A DNA stretch of 64,000 bases from Prorocentrum cordatum (taxonomy: Eukaryota; Sar; Dinophyceae; Prorocentrales; Prorocentraceae), in contig CAUYUJ010020675.1 of NCBI GenBank assembly GCA_963575745.1, positions 31,001 to 95,000 of the forward strand, written 5' to 3'. How positions within the stretch are numbered: the stretch's first letter is position 1; each line of letters opens with the position of its first letter. Shown in pieces: positions 17,604-30,229 of the stretch. The notes beneath the pieces are model-generated. The model made no database searches. It worked only from the letters and a program-made list of their open reading frames with translations, and had not been told where the DNA came from. The translations under genes were made by a program, and so were the position numbers.

Positions 17604-20600
17604 CGACGACGACGCCGAACACCGTTCAAGGGGATCCGACTGGGTAGCTGGAACCTCAATCGGGCGGGGTCGGCCAATTTCAAGGGGAATGAGATTCTGA
17701 GGTGCCTTTCAATGCGAGATTGCATATGGGGTGTTCAGGAATGCCAGAATCTTTTTGGAGGCAAATTCGATGCATATATCAGACGGTGTGGTCTTTTATA
17801 TCGTGTGAGTTGTGACGGTAAGTGTGGGTTATTATTTAACAAAGAGTGGAGTACGTGTGTGCGTGAATCAATATGTCAATATGAACGATTCTGTGTGGTG
17901 GTCTTTGGTAGTGGAAGTGCTCCTGTGATAGTTGCCTCTGCGTATCTTCCCGACCCCGGCGTCGAGAACGCCGTAGGTGTGCAGTGCGTGGTGTTGGATG
18001 CGCTCGAGTCAGTTATTCTCACTCTGCGCAGCCGCTGGAAGGGAGCGACTGTCTCTGTGCTGCTCGATGCCAACGTTGAGCTATCCCCATCAACTCAGCT
18101 GCAGTGCTCACGCACTGGGACTGTCTATGAGGCGGTGGGAAGTGCTACCAAGGAGGAGAGGAGGACTTGCGAGGAGGGTGGTGCACAGCGGGTGAGGAGG
18201 GACGTACGACAACAGTTGCGCGAGCGTGTTCTGTGCTTTCTAGGGCGCCTGGGGATGAAGGCTGCCAATTCGTTCTTGCCACGACGACTACACACATGGG
18301 AGAGCTACGGAGTATCTCGGTGGGGGACGTGTAAGAAGGTTCTTGATTACATTTTTGTTCCCAGGACGTGGGTGATCGATGAGATGACGGTCGAAAATAT
18401 CATGAGTAATGGGGGGAAGACAAATCGTAGTCGTCTCAGCGACCATGGCCTGCTTCAGGGGACTTTTAGTGACACAGGCGCTGAGCTGGTCAAACGTAGT
18501 ATCCCGACGGCAGCTCGTGAAAAGAGTTTGGTAGGTTATAAGACGGTGAATTGGGGGGACCTCAATATGGCGCGAAAGGAAATCGATCGGGTCTTGGGAG
18601 ATGCCAATACTACTTGTTCTCCAGGGGACCTTGTGTCGACCACTATTCGGGCCTGTACTGAGCAGGAGGAAATCAAATTCACGACTGCCACCACGGGACG
18701 GGGACTACCGCCAATTAGGCCTGCAGGGCTCACGGCCTGCCAGGAGATTTTGCGACGGAAGCCTCTGCCAGCGTCAGTGGATGTGCCCAGCTTGCGCAGA
18801 CGTGCCAACGGACTGCGGAGGGAGTATCGTGCGGCGTTGGCCGCGTGGACCTCTCCTGCCTCCAGGCGCAAAGAGCGTCATGGTATCAAGCACCTCATTG
18901 TGCAGGGACGGATATCTGAGGACAGGGAGGAGTGGGTGGAGGAGATCAGAGCACATACCAGACAGAGGTATACTTCGGAGGAGGTCAGAGGACGGGATAT
19001 GGCGATGTTGGAGGAGTTGAGGAGGGATGCACAACAGAACCTATGTGACGGGTACTGCACTGAGGGACTGACAATGGCGGTGGTATGCCAGGCACGGTCA
19101 CGTCTCAAGTCCAAGCGTGCCACTGGCCCCGACAGGCTGCCTTGTGAAATACTCAAGGCATTGCCGTGGGCGACTTTGCGTGGCGTCGCTCGGATGTTTG
19201 ATGAGATATTTCGCTTGGCGCGGCAGTATCCGCAGGACCGGAGGCAAATTTTGATCGCCTTCATGCCCAAGCTGCCGAGCTTGACATCGCTGACAGATGC
19301 ACGGTACCTCTGTCTGCAAAACAGTCTCAGCCGTTGGTATTCTGCTTGTGTGGTGATCTTGGTCGAGCAATTTGTGTCTCGGGCTGGCCTCATGGGACCC
19401 CTGGGCATCTACGGCTTCCAGGAGGGACGTAAGACGGTGGAAATTGTGGGGGCCCTCAAGGCTCTGGCTCAACATGGGGACATCTGGGGAAAGGATCAGA
19501 CGGTCCATATCGCTAACGCCGATATCAAACAAGCGTTCGACCACTGCAGCCTTCAAAACGCCAAGCGTGCTATGTGCCATGCCAATATTCCTGCCTATCT
19601 CCAGTATGCTTTGCTATCACCGCTGGTTTGCACTACGGGGTCGTTAGTTGTCGAGGGTATGGCCATTCACGACATCAACTGGGACGTCTGCATACGGACG
19701 GGCGGCCCTGAGGGGCCTCTTCTCTTTAATCTTATCATATGTGCCATGTGGGGACCTATATTTCGGGATTGGGACAGTAGAGGAGTGGGGTATGTGCTGG
19801 AGGGCGTCTGTGGTGAGTATGAGCGACGGACAATAGTGAACCACTTTGTGTGGGCGGACAACTGCTACCTTGTCTCTGCCTCCTCAACTGTGTTGGCTCA
19901 GATGATGCACGATCTAACACTACCACTACATGACTGGGGGATGAGATGGAAGGATAGCAGCCTGTTGTACATGACATGTGGGGAAAATGCGAAAGTGGAC
20001 GGTGACGGACATATACTTACCAGCGAGGATTTGTGTATACCTGCGTGCTCGAGATATCAGGACTTTAGACTTCGACGTGTTTGCAGAATGAAAGTATTGG
20101 GTCATGAGATTTTCTCCACCTACTTAGTGCCCGCCCATCCTGATGTGGAATATCGCATCAAGGAGGCTCGTGCTTGTTTCATTGGACAGTCGAATTTCTT
20201 TCGTAACAGAGCGGTAGCTGTTCGTGTTAAGTTTTGTCGTTATCAAGACAAGGTGCAGAGCATGGCGTTGTAGTGTCTAGAGACGTGTACTGCTGATACT
20301 TCCTCGCTGCACATGCTCAATGCCTTCGAGGGATGGTGTTTGTGCCGAATGTTTCGACGGCCGAGGAGAGAGGAGGAGACTATGGCGGACTGGAACCGAC
20401 GACGGTACCACGAGGCCAGAGAGCAATTTCGATCTTATGGATTTGCGAGTTTGGTGCAGCGATTTCTTCGTATGGTGTTGAACTCCGCTTAAGGATGCTG
20501 CTGATTTCATTTCTATGTTGTGTACTGCTTCTCATGAGGAAATATCTTCGACGCAACGTACGTGGAGAGATCACCACATGACTACGGTTGCGTATGGCCC

Positions 20601-21576
20601 ACTGTGGGACAGACTCAGGACGGATGCGTCTGAGTGCTTGCGGGGTATGTTTCACTTCCAAGAGGCTTCGCAGCTAAAAAGGAGACACGTTAGTTCAGGT
20701 CGAGCTGTCGGCCAGAGATGCTGGCTATTTTCTTTCTGCGAATTCTACGGACGCAAATGGTGGGAGTCCTTTGTGCCGACAGATGCTGCGTATGCTCAGT
20801 TCTGCGAGCACATGTGTACACGGACGATGCTGAGTTGTTTTCAGAAAAGAAAAGGGTACGGTACAACAGGTGGGGCCCCGCAGGAGGTACTTACCATCAC
20901 ACAAAACGACCTACGCACCTATGGGGCCCAAGAGGGCACTGCGGCGTTCAACGACAAACTGGCCAAACGTATTGCGTTACAAAATATGAAGGAGGTTGAG
21001 TACGACCTCGACTCATTTGGGATCCCTGTGTGCATTTCTGGGGACAGTCTTCTGGTGGTGTCTTGGCTGCAGGGTGTCTGGAGGGTGCTTAATCGTACCT
21101 ATCAGGATAGGATCAACAGAATGATAAACCAACTCGACAACATGTGTCAAAGGTATGGAATTAGGCCTGCCTGTCATGGGAGGGAAATTGTAGACCACAC
21201 TTATAGGGAATGGAACACGCGTGCAGATGTACTCACTCATACGGCCCGTGTCGGGCCACCAGTGATTCGAGATAGGATAGGGCTTCACGCCCCTCAGTTA
21301 CAACAGGTGTTTCGCGTTTGTGCCATCAGAGCTGGATTCGATGGTGGTGTCTCTTGCGACGGCGTGGGAGTCGGGTGCTGGATAGATGTTGGACGGGTAT
21401 CGAGGCTCTCAAGGCAGCCACTCAGCCATGAGATTATTTGGACGGAGGTGTACAGTGCGGCACTCTCGATTGATCCAACTTCAACAGTGACTGATGCCGA
21501 GGTCTCGGCCGTTGAGCATACGATTATGATCTTGCCGCGGGTTGTACAAGCGTATTTCGGACAGGATATGATGTGA
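17604..21576 (+). pseudogene. LINE D ORF2: endonuclease, RT, RNase H (disrupted)
   Basis: It continues the ORF1 frame after TGA-CGA with no early ATG. Endonuclease: LGSWNLN (near 17650), VQECQ (near 17735), LLDANVEL (near 18060), SDHG (near 18440). RT: motif A NADIKQAFD (Asp 19521), motif B GGPEGPLLF (near 19700), motif C VWADN (Asp 19857). A TAG at 20271 interrupts a conserved region, the same frame reads on to a TAA near 20490, and a shift leads to a frame-1 ORF ending at 21576. RNase H motifs there are in the order GDSLLVVSW (Asp 21043), NTRADVLTH (Asp 21226), GFDGG (Asp 21340), VTDAEVSAV (Glu 21499). Confidence 0.75.
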
Positions 21577-22468
21577 TTTTGATTGTGCTCACTCACGCCA
21601 TGCCTTCGTTTGTCGTGTGTGTGTGCTTGACCTCTCATCCTCCTATTAAGAGTTGGCTTTCGCCTCTGATCGTTTGGATCAGTGAGGCTTCCGCCTACTC
21701 CCGATGCGCCCGCTCCTTGCTTCCGACTAGGCTGGAAAGCCTGCACAGTCGACCGCAAAGTCCGCAAAAAACAAAGGTTGACGGTTTACCGCCGGCGCCC
21801 AGTGGCCGTTGTCTGTTGAATCCAGAGCTCTGAACTCGGTCTTCTGCCCGATCTAGAATCGCGAAACTATTCGTATTGTTCGAGTCATCTTGAGAGATGC
21901 TGTCGGTTCTCTGCACTTAACTCGGGCTGTCGGGGTTCTGCATGGCTGGTAATCACTGGAATCGATTCGGAGACATCAGGCGCGTCCGCCTGTCGAATCC
22001 AGAGCTCCGAACTCTGTCTGCTGCCCGAACTAGGTCCGCGAAACTATTCGTATTGTTCGAGTCATTCTGAGAGGTGCTGTGGGTTTCCTGCACTTAGCTC
22101 GGGCTGTTGGGCGGGCTGCAGGGCTGGTAATCACAGGAATCGATTCAGAGACATCGGACGCGTATGCAGAGGTCTGAACTCGGTCTGATACTCGAGCTAG
22201 GTTTGCCGAACTACTCGTATTGTTCGAGTGATATTGAGAGGTGCTGTCGATTTACGCACGTAACTCGGGCTGTAGGAGAGCTACAGAGCTCGTACAGAAG
22301 AATCCAGAAGCATCGGGGGCGTTCGGCTATTGCATCCGAGAGGTCTGAAATTGCTTGGGCTGAAAAACTATTTTTCTGTGTAATTTGTTTTGACATTGCA
22401 TGTTGTCAGGAAGCTCTACGAGTCCCCCGGCGGTAACAAAGGTTGACGGTTTACCGCCGGCGCCCAGT

Positions 22469-23637
22469 AATTCCGGGGCGCTGGAGAGCTAGTTGGCAAG
22501 AAAAATCTCGACGGACCTTTTGGTGACTTTTCGTTGGTTGAAAATTTTGTTCTCAAAATTCAACCATTCGTTTGAACTCTAGTATTTTTTCCCGTGATAT
22601 TCGATCTCATTCCCGCTCGCCATCTTGATCTCAGCTCGATCGGGTACTTTTCACTGCCAAAAAGCACACTGGCGGGATCGGCCGTTTCGAGTCATCTTGA
22701 TACGCGCTGTCGGTATTTTGTACTTAACTCGAAATAGAGGACAGCTACAGAGCTGGTAAGCACACCTAATCGATGCAGAAAGATCAGGCGCGCTCGTCTG
22801 TCGCATCGAGAGGTCTGAACTCGGTCTGCTAGCTGAGCTAGGTCCGGAAACCTATTCGTATTATTCGAGTCATCTTGACAGATGTTTTCGGTTTTGTCTA
22901 CTGAACTCGAGCTCTAGGACAGCTACAGAGCTGATACTTACAGAAACCGATTCAGAATCATCGGGCGCGTTTGTCTGTTCAATTCAGAGCTCTGAACTCG
23001 GTCTGCTGCCCGAGCAAGGTCCGCGGAATATTTGTACTGTTCGAGTCATCTTGGGAGGTGCTGTCGGTTTTCTGCTCTTAACTTGGGCTGTTGGGGGTCT
23101 AGAGGGCTCATAATCACAGGAATCGACATCAGGCGCGTCCGCCTGTCGCATGCAGAGGTCTGAACTCGGTCTGATACTCGAGCTAGGTTCGCAAACCCAT
23201 TCGTATTGTTCGAGTCATCTTGACAGGTGCTGTCGATTTTCGCACGTAACTCGGGCTGTAGGAGAGCTACAGAGCTGATACGCACAGAAACTGATTCGAA
23301 ATCATTCTGCGCTTTCGTCTGTTGCATCCAGAGGTCTGAACTGGGTTTGCCACTCGGGTTAGGTTCGCAAAACTATTCGCATTCTTTAAGTTACCTTGGC
23401 AGATTTTGTCCCTTTTCTGCGTTGAACTCGAGCTGTAGGAGAGCTACGAGCTGGTACCCACAGAAAACGATCCGGAAGTATCAGAGGCGTTCGACTGTTG
23501 CATCGAGAGGTCTGAAATCGCTGGGGCTGAAAAACTATCCGTTCTCACAACTTTTTTTTTGAAATTATGTATGGTCAGGAAGCTCTACGAGTCCCCCGGC
23601 GGTAACAAAGGTTGACGGTTTACCGCCGGCGCCCAGT
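22469..23637 (+). repeat. F1 body and 3' end (continuation of head opened at 13832)
   Basis: It resumes at AATTCCGGGGCG, the base after TTAAGAGT. Head remainder, about five units, intact hairpin, CCCAGT. No LINE. This subfamily has a distinct TATTTTGTACTTAACTCG unit. A near-identical copy lies at 24796-25982. Confidence 0.65.
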
Positions 23638-24795
23638 TCCGGGGCGCTGGAGAGCTAGTTGGCAAGAAAAATCTCGACGGACCTTTTGGTGACTTTTGGT
23701 CGGTTGAAAATTTTGTTCTCGAAATTTGACAATTCGTTAGAGCTCTAGTATTTTTTCCCGTGATATTCGATCTTATTCCCGCTCGCCATCTTGATCTCAG
23801 CTCGATCGGGTACCTTTTACTGCCAAAAAGCACACTGGCGGGATCGGCCGTTTCGAGTCATCTTGTCACGCGCTGTCGGTTTTCTCAAGATAACTCGAGC
23901 TTCAGGACAGCTACAGAGCTGGTAAGCACAGCTAATCGATTCAGAATGATCAGGCGCGTTCGCCTGTTGAACCCAGAGGTCTGAACTCGGTCTGCTAGCC
24001 GAGCTAGGTCCGCAAACCTATTCGTATTATTCGAGTCATCTTGACAGACACTCCTCGGTTTCTGTACTTAACTCGAGCTACAGGACAGCTACAAGCTGAT
24101 ACGTACAGAATCTGATTCAGAATCATCAGTGGCCGTTGTCTGTTGAATCCAGAGCTCTGAACTCGGTCTGCTGCCCGATCTAGAATCGCGAAACTATTCG
24201 TATTGTTCGAGTCATCTTGAGAGATGCTGTCGGTTCTCTGCACTTAACTCGGGCTGTAGGGGGGCTGCATGGCTGGTAATCACTGGAATCGATTCGAGGA
24301 CATCAGGCGCGTCCGCGTGTCGAATGCAGAGCTCCGAACTCTGTCTGCTGCCCGAACTAGGTCCGCGAAGCTATTCGTATTGTTCGAGTCATTCTGAGAG
24401 GTGCTGTGGGTTTCCTGCACTTAGCTCGGGCTGTAGGGGGTGCTGCAGGGCTGGTAATCACAGGAATCGATTCAGAGACATCAGACGAGTATGCAGAGGT
24501 CTGAACTCGCTCTGATACTCGAGCTAGGTTTGCCAAACTATTCGTATTGTTCGAGTGATCTTGAGAGGTGCTGTCGATTTACGCACGTAACTCGGGCTGT
24601 AGGAGAGCTACAGAGCTCGTACAGAAGAATCCAGAAGCATCGGGGGCGTTCGGCTATTGCATCCGAGAGGTCTGAAATTTCTTGGGCTGAAAAAATATTT
24701 TTCGGTGTAATTTGTTTTGACATTACATGTTGTCAGGAAGCTCTACGAGTCCCCCGGCGGTAACAAAGGTTGACGGTTTACCGCCGGCGCCCAGT
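23638..24795 (+). repeat. F1 body and 3' end (continuation of head opened at 13785)
   Basis: It resumes at TCCGGGGCGCTGG (a few bases short of the expected AATTCC). The array includes the CAGTGGCCGTTG junction unbroken near 24127-24139, showing what an unoccupied site at 14821 looks like. Intact hairpin, CCCAGT at 24795. Confidence 0.6.
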
Positions 24796-25874
24796 AATTC
24801 CGGGGCGCTGGAGAGCTAGTTGGCAAGAAAAATCTCGACGGACCTTTTGGTGACTTTTCGTTGGTTGAAAATTTTGTTCTCAAAATTCAACCATTCGTTT
24901 GAACTCTAGTATTTTTTCCCGTGATATTCGATCTCATTCCCGCTCGCCATCTTGATCTCAGCTCGATCGGGTACTTTTCACTGCCAAAAAGCACACGGGC
25001 GGGATCGGCCGTTTCGAGTCATCTTGATACGCGCTGTCGGTATTTTGTACTTAACTCGAAATAGAGGACAGCTAGAGAGCTGGTAAGCACACCTAATCGA
25101 TGCAGAATGATCAGGCGCGCTCGTCTGTCGCATCGAGACGTCTGAACTCGGTCTGCTAGCTGAGCTAGGTCCGGAAACCTGTTCGTATTATTCGAGTCAT
25201 CTTGACAGATGTTATCGGTTTTGTCTACTGAACTCGAGCTCTAGGACAGCTACAGAGCTGATGCTTACAGGAACCGATTCAGAATCATCGGGCGCGTTTG
25301 TCTGTTCAATTCAGAGCTCTGAACTCGGTCTGCTGCCCGAGCAAGGTCCGCGGAATATTTGTACTGTTCGAGTCATCTTGGGAGGTGCTGTCGGTTTTCT
25401 GCTCTTAACTCGGGCTGTTGGGGGGCTAGAGGGCTCATAATCACAGGAATCGACATCAGGCGCGTCCGCCTGTCGCATGCAGAGGTCTGAACTCGGTCTG
25501 ATACTCGAGCTAGGTTCGCCAACCCATTCGTATTGTTCGAGTCATCTTGACAGGTGCTGTCGATTTTCGCACGTAACTCGGGCTGTAGGAGAGCTACAGA
25601 GCTGATGCGCACAGAAACTGATTCGAAATCATTCTGCGCTTTCGTCTGTTGCATCCAGAGGTCTGAACTGGGTTTGCCACTCGGGTTAGGTTCGCAAAAC
25701 TGTTCGCATTCTTTAAGTTACCTTGGCAGATTTTGCCCCTTTTCTGCGTTGAACTCGAGCTGTAGGAGAGCTACGAGCTGGTACCCACAGAAAACGATCC
25801 AGAAGTATCAGAGGCGTTCGATTGTTGCATCGAGAGGTCTGAAATCGCTGGGGCTGACAAACTATCCGTTCTCA

Positions 25875-25905
<31 letters not shown>

Positions 25906-25982
25906 GAAATTATGTATGGTCAGGAAGCTCTACGAGTCCCCCGGCGGTAACAAAGGTTGACGGTTTACCGCCGGCGCCCAGT
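24796..25982 (+). repeat. F1 body and 3' end, duplicate of 22469-23637
   Basis: It matches 22469-23637 at an offset of 2,327 bp with few differences. The main one is an expanded poly(T) run of about 29 T at 25877-25905. It ends in an intact hairpin, and the next sequence resumes a head at TGGCAAG, the base after GAGCTAGT. Confidence 0.65.
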
Positions 25983-27134
25983 TGGCAAGAAAAATCTCGG
26001 CGGACATTTTGAGGAATTTTGGTCGGTTGAGAATTTCGTTCTCGAAATTCAACCATTCGTTAGAGCTCTTAGTATTTTTTTCCCGTGATATTCGATCTCA
26101 TTCCCGCTCGCCGTCTTCACCTCAGCTCGATTGGGCACCTTTTACTGTCAAAAAGCGTCCAGGCGGGATCGCCCGTTTCGGGTCATCTTGTCACGCGGTG
26201 ACGGTTTTCTCAAGATAACTCGAGCTTCAGGACAGCTACAGAGCTGGTCAGCACAGCTAATCGATTCAGACTGATCAGGTGCGTTCGCCTGTTGAGCCCA
26301 GAGGTCTGAACCCGGTCTGCTAGCCGAGCTAGGTCCGCAAACTTATTCGTATTATTCGAGTCATCTTAAGAGGTGCTGTCGGTTTTCTGTACTTAACTCG
26401 AGCTACAGGTTAGCTGCAGAGCTGATACGTACAGAATCTGATTCAGAATCATTTGTGGCCGTTGTCTGTTGAATCCAGAGCTCTGAACTTGGTCTGCTGC
26501 CTGATCTAGAATCGCGAAACTATTCGTATTGTTCGAGTCATCTTGAGAGATGCAGTCGGTTCTCTGCACTTAACGCGGGCTGTAGGGGGGCTGTATGGCT
26601 GGTAATCACTGGAATCGTTTTCCAGACATCAGGCGCGTCCGCCTGTCGATTCCAGAGCTCGGAACTCTGTCTGCTGCCCGAACTAGGTCCGCGAAACTAT
26701 TCGTATTGTTCGAGTCATCCTGAGAGGTGCTGTCGTTTTCCTGCACTTAACTCGGGCTGTAGGGGGGGCTGCAGGGCTGGTAATCACAGGAATCGATTCA
26801 GAGACATCAGACGCGTCCGCCTGTCGCATGCAGAGGTCTGAACTCGGTCTGATACTCGAGCTAGGTTTGCCAAACTATTCGTTTTGTTAGAGTCATCTTG
26901 AGAGGTGCTGTCGATTTACGCACGTAACTCGGGCTGTAGGAGAGCTAGAGAGCTCGTACAGAAGACAATCCAGAAGCATCGGGGGCGTTCGGCTGTTGCA
27001 TCCGAGAGGTCTGAAATTGCTTGGGCTGAAAAATTGTTTTGTTCTGTGTATTTTTTCGACATTATATGTTGTCAGGAAGCTCTACGAGTCCCCCGGCGGT
27101 AACAAAGGTTGACGGTTTACCGCCGGCGCCCAGT
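25983..27134 (+). repeat. F1 body and 3' end (continuation of head opened at 13713)
   Basis: It resumes at TGGCAAGAAAAATCTCG, expected after GAGCTAGT. About five units, intact hairpin, CCCAGT at 27134. F2 sequence resumes next. Confidence 0.65.
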
Positions 27135-28659
27135 TGGTCGACCCGACCAGAAAGGACAAAGTAACTCGTAGAGCTTCCCTTAGCAAGTTATTGCTGGAAG
27201 CTTAAGAGAAATTCCGGGGCGCTGGAGAGCTAGTTGGCAAGGAAAATCTCGACGGACCTTTTGGTGACTTGAAATTCAACCATTCGTTAGAGCTCTAGTA
27301 TTGTTTCCCGTGATATTCGATCTTATTCCCGCTCGCCATATTGATCTCAGCTCGATCGGGTACCTTTTACTGCCAAAAAGCGTCCAGGCGGGATCGGCCG
27401 TTTCGAGTCATCTTGATACGCGCTGTCGGTATATTGGACTTAACTCGAGCTTTAGGACAGCTACAGAGCTGGCAAGCACACCTCATCGATTCAGAATGAT
27501 CAGGCGCGTTCGTCTGTTGCATCGAGAGGTCTGAACTCGGTCTGCTAGCCGAGCTAGGTCCGCAAATCTATTCGTATTATTCGAGTCATCTTGACAGACG
27601 CTCTGGGTTTTCTGTACTTAACTCGAGCTATATGACAGCTACAGAGCTGTTACTTACAGAAAACGATTCAGAGTCATCAGTCGCGTTTGTCTGTTGAATC
27701 CAGAGCTCTGAACTCGGTCTGCTGCCCGCTCTAGAATCGCGATACTGTTCGTATTGTTCGAGTCATCTTGAGAGGTGCTGTCGGTTTTCTATACTCAACT
27801 CGGGTTGTGGGGGGCTACGGTGCTGGTAGTCACAGGAATCGATTTGGTTACATCAGGCGCGTCCGCCTGTCGAATCGAGACTCGGAACTCGGTCTGCTGC
27901 CCGAACTAGGTCCGCGAAACTATTCGTATTGTTCGAGTCACCCTGAGATGCTGTCGGTTTTCTGCACTTAACTCGGGCTGCAGGGGGGCTGCAGGGCTGG
28001 TAATCACAGGGATCGATTCGGAGACATCAGACGCGTCTGGCTGTCGCATTCAGAGGCCTGAACTTGGTCTCATACTCGAGCTAGGTTTGCCAAACTATTC
28101 GTATTGTTCCAGTCATCTTCAGGGTTGCTGTCGATTTACGCACGTAACTCGGGCTGTAGGAGAGCTACAGAGCTCGTACAGACAATCCAGAAGCATCGGG
28201 GGCGTTCCGCTGTTGCATCGGCAGGTCTGAAATCGCTTGGGCTGAAAAACTAGTAGTTCTCTGCATTTTTTTCGACGTTATATATTGTCAGGAAGCTCTA
28301 CGAGTCCCCCGGCGGTAAGAAAGGTTGACGGTTTACCGCCGCCGCCCAGTAACAACTTTCGGGTGGTTTTGCGAATATTTGAAAGATATTTGAGCATTTA
28401 TTTTGAGAAAGCAGATTTTTACGCCGAGCATTGGAATATAAACTTTGTTCCCTGAGCAGCTCAGCTCTCTAGAGCCAGTTTTAGTATTAGTTGACTTCCG
28501 GGAACCGACTTCATCTTCACTCCGAAAATCTCAGTCTGACGTTTTTCTAGAAAAGCTGCAAGAAGCTCTCCGCTTCGATCCTTAGCTTTCTTACGGATGC
28601 AAGGAGCTCTACGAGGTTCCCGGCGGTGACCAGGTTGAGGGTTCACCGCCGGCGCCAGT
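27135..28659 (+). repeat. F2 element, split (head opened at 13649)
   Basis: F2 segments 27135-27162 and 28351-28659 surround the F1 at 27163. It ends with GAGCTCTACGAGGT and hairpin GGCGGTGACC / GGTTCACCGCC, then GCGCCAGT. Confidence 0.6.
27163..28350 (+). repeat. Complete F1 element inside an F2 element
   Basis: It opens after GGACAAAGT and closes at 28350. The flanking F2 sequence resumes with AACAACTTTCGGG, which matches the uninterrupted GTGACAACTTTGGG of the F2 at 10602. Length 1,188 bp, with an intact hairpin (GGCGGTAAG left arm, GTTTACCGCC right arm). Confidence 0.7.
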
Positions 28660-29060
28660 ACCTCGTAGAGCTCTTCGGCATCGATGAGCTAGAGGAATTC
28701 GGGCGCGGGGTGGAGCTAGTTGGCCGACCCGGCCCCGACGGACAATGTCCGAACTTTGGGTTGGTTGGACGAACTTTGTGAGAGATTTGAACATTCGTTT
28801 TAAGAACCGGTATTTTGCGCACCTGTGGTGGGTTGTGTCGCGTCTGAAAATGAATTCTGAGGTCCATAGCTGCATTATTACTATCAAAACACTTGGCGGA
28901 ACCGTCGTTGGGTGACAACTAAAAAAACATACTTTTTCGAGTTTTCAGCTTGTGTATCAGAAAGGCTCCTCTCGCGTGTTCTAAGCAGCGCCGTGCGAGA
29001 AAAGATCTCTACCAGGCTCGCGGTGGTAACCTGGTTGACGGTTTACCGCCGGCTCCCAGT
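28660..29060 (+). repeat. F2-type element, uninterrupted
   Basis: It begins at ACCTCGTAGAGCTC directly after the previous AGT. The body has AAGAACCGGTATTTT and a CTTGGCGGAACC stretch. The 3' hairpin has left arm GGTGGTAACC and right arm GGTTTACCGCC, so one pair is G-T. Ends CCCAGT. Confidence 0.65.
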
Positions 29061-30229
29061 TCCGGGGCGCTGGGAGCTAGTTGGCAAGAAAAATCTCGAC
29101 AGACATTTTGAGGAATTTTGGTCGGTTGAAAATTTTGTTCTCAAAATTTCAACATTCGTTAGAGCTCTAGTATATTTCCCGTGATATTCGATCTTATTCC
29201 CGCTCGCCATCTTGATCTCAGCTCGATCGGGTACCTTTTACTTCCAAAAAGCGTCCAGGCTAGATCGGCCGTTTCGAGTCATCTTGATGCGCGGTGACGG
29301 TTTTCTCAAGATAACTCGAGCTTCAGGACAGCTACAGAGCTGGTAAGCACAGCTAATCGATTCAGAATGATCAGGCGCGTTCGCCTGTTGAACCCAGAGG
29401 TCTGAACTCGGTCTGCTAGCCGAGCTAGGTCCGCAAACCTATTCGTATTATTCGAGTCATCTTGACAGACGCTCTCGGTTTTCTGTACTTAATTCGAGCT
29501 ACAGGACAGCTACATAGCTGATACGTACAGAATCTGATTCAGAATCATCAGTGGCCGTTGTCTGTTGAATCCAGAGCTCTGAACTCGGTCTGCCGTCCGA
29601 TCTAGAATCGCGAAACTATTCGTATTGTTCGAGTCATCTTGAGAGATGCTGTCCGTTCTCTGCACTTAACTCGGGCTGTAGGGGGGCTGCGTGGCTGGTA
29701 ATCACTGGAATCGATTCGGAGACATCAGGCGCGTCCGCCTTTCGAATTCAGAGCTCCGAACTCTGTCTGCTGCCCGAACTAGGTCCGCGAAACTATTCGA
29801 CTTGTTCGAGTCATCCTGAGAGGTGCTGTCGGTTTCCTGCACTTAACTCGGGCTGTAGGGGGGGCTGCAGGGCTGGTAATCACAGGAATCGATTCAGAGA
29901 CATCAGACGCGTCCGCCTGTCGCATGCAGAGGTCTGAACTCGGTCTGATACTCGAGCTAGGTTTGCCAAACTATTCATATTGTTCGAGTCATCTTGAGAG
30001 GTGCTGTCGATTTACGCACGTAACTCGGGCTGTAGGAGAGCTACAAAGCTCGTACAGAAGACAATCCAGAAGCATCGGGGGCGTTCGGCTGTTGCATCCG
30101 AGAGATCTGAAATTGCTTGGGCTGAAAAACTATTTTTTCTTTGTAATTTTCTTCGACATTATATGTTGGCAGGAAGCTCTACGTCCCCCGGCGGTAACAA
30201 AGGTTGACGGTTTACCGCCGGCACCCAGT
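29061..30229 (+). repeat. F1 body and 3' end (continuation of head opened at 13602)
   Basis: It resumes at TCCGGGGCGCTGG. About five units, GGAAGCTCTACG with a three-base deletion (GTCCCCC follows), intact hairpin, ACCCAGT at 30229. Confidence 0.6.

Larger units (their letters stand above)
16015..21769 (+). mobile_element. LINE copy D, full length, inactivated
   Basis: It is inserted in the same hairpin as the others, with a visible target-site duplication: AACAAAGGTTGACGG occurs at 16000-16014 and 21770-21784. The 5' end begins at the duplication with GGCTCAAG, repeated once 14 nt later, resembling the 3' end of the dinoflagellate spliced leader. ORF1 has a frameshift. ORF2 has a nonsense codon and a frameshift. 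Confidence 0.85.
14822..21803 (+). repeat. F1 element carrying LINE D in its hairpin
   Basis: It opens AACTCGTAGAGCTTCC after CATCAGT. Five array boxes lie near 15084, 15262, 15440, 15618 and 15784, so the period is 178 bp three times, then 166. GGAAGCTCTACGAGT is near 15973-15987 and the hairpin left arm near 15992-16002. LINE D is inside, and the right arm ends CCCAGT at 21803. Confidence 0.75.
14328..22468 (+). repeat. F1 element split by the element at 14822-21803
   Basis: It resumes the head opened at 13879 (TTCCGGGGCGCC), runs head and array to CATCAGT at 14821, is interrupted, and resumes exactly at 21804 with GGCCGTTGTCTG. It continues through three more units to an intact hairpin and CCCAGT at 22468. 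Other copies contain CATCAGTGGCCGTTG uninterrupted, which fixes the empty site. Confidence 0.7.
21804..25982 (+). repeat. Segmental duplication, copies offset by 2,327 bp
   Basis: 21804-23637 and 24131-25982 match base for base over long stretches with scattered substitutions. The offset is constant until a poly(T) run that is about 16 nt longer in the second copy. This explains one surplus F1 end in the otherwise regular nest. Confidence 0.7.
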
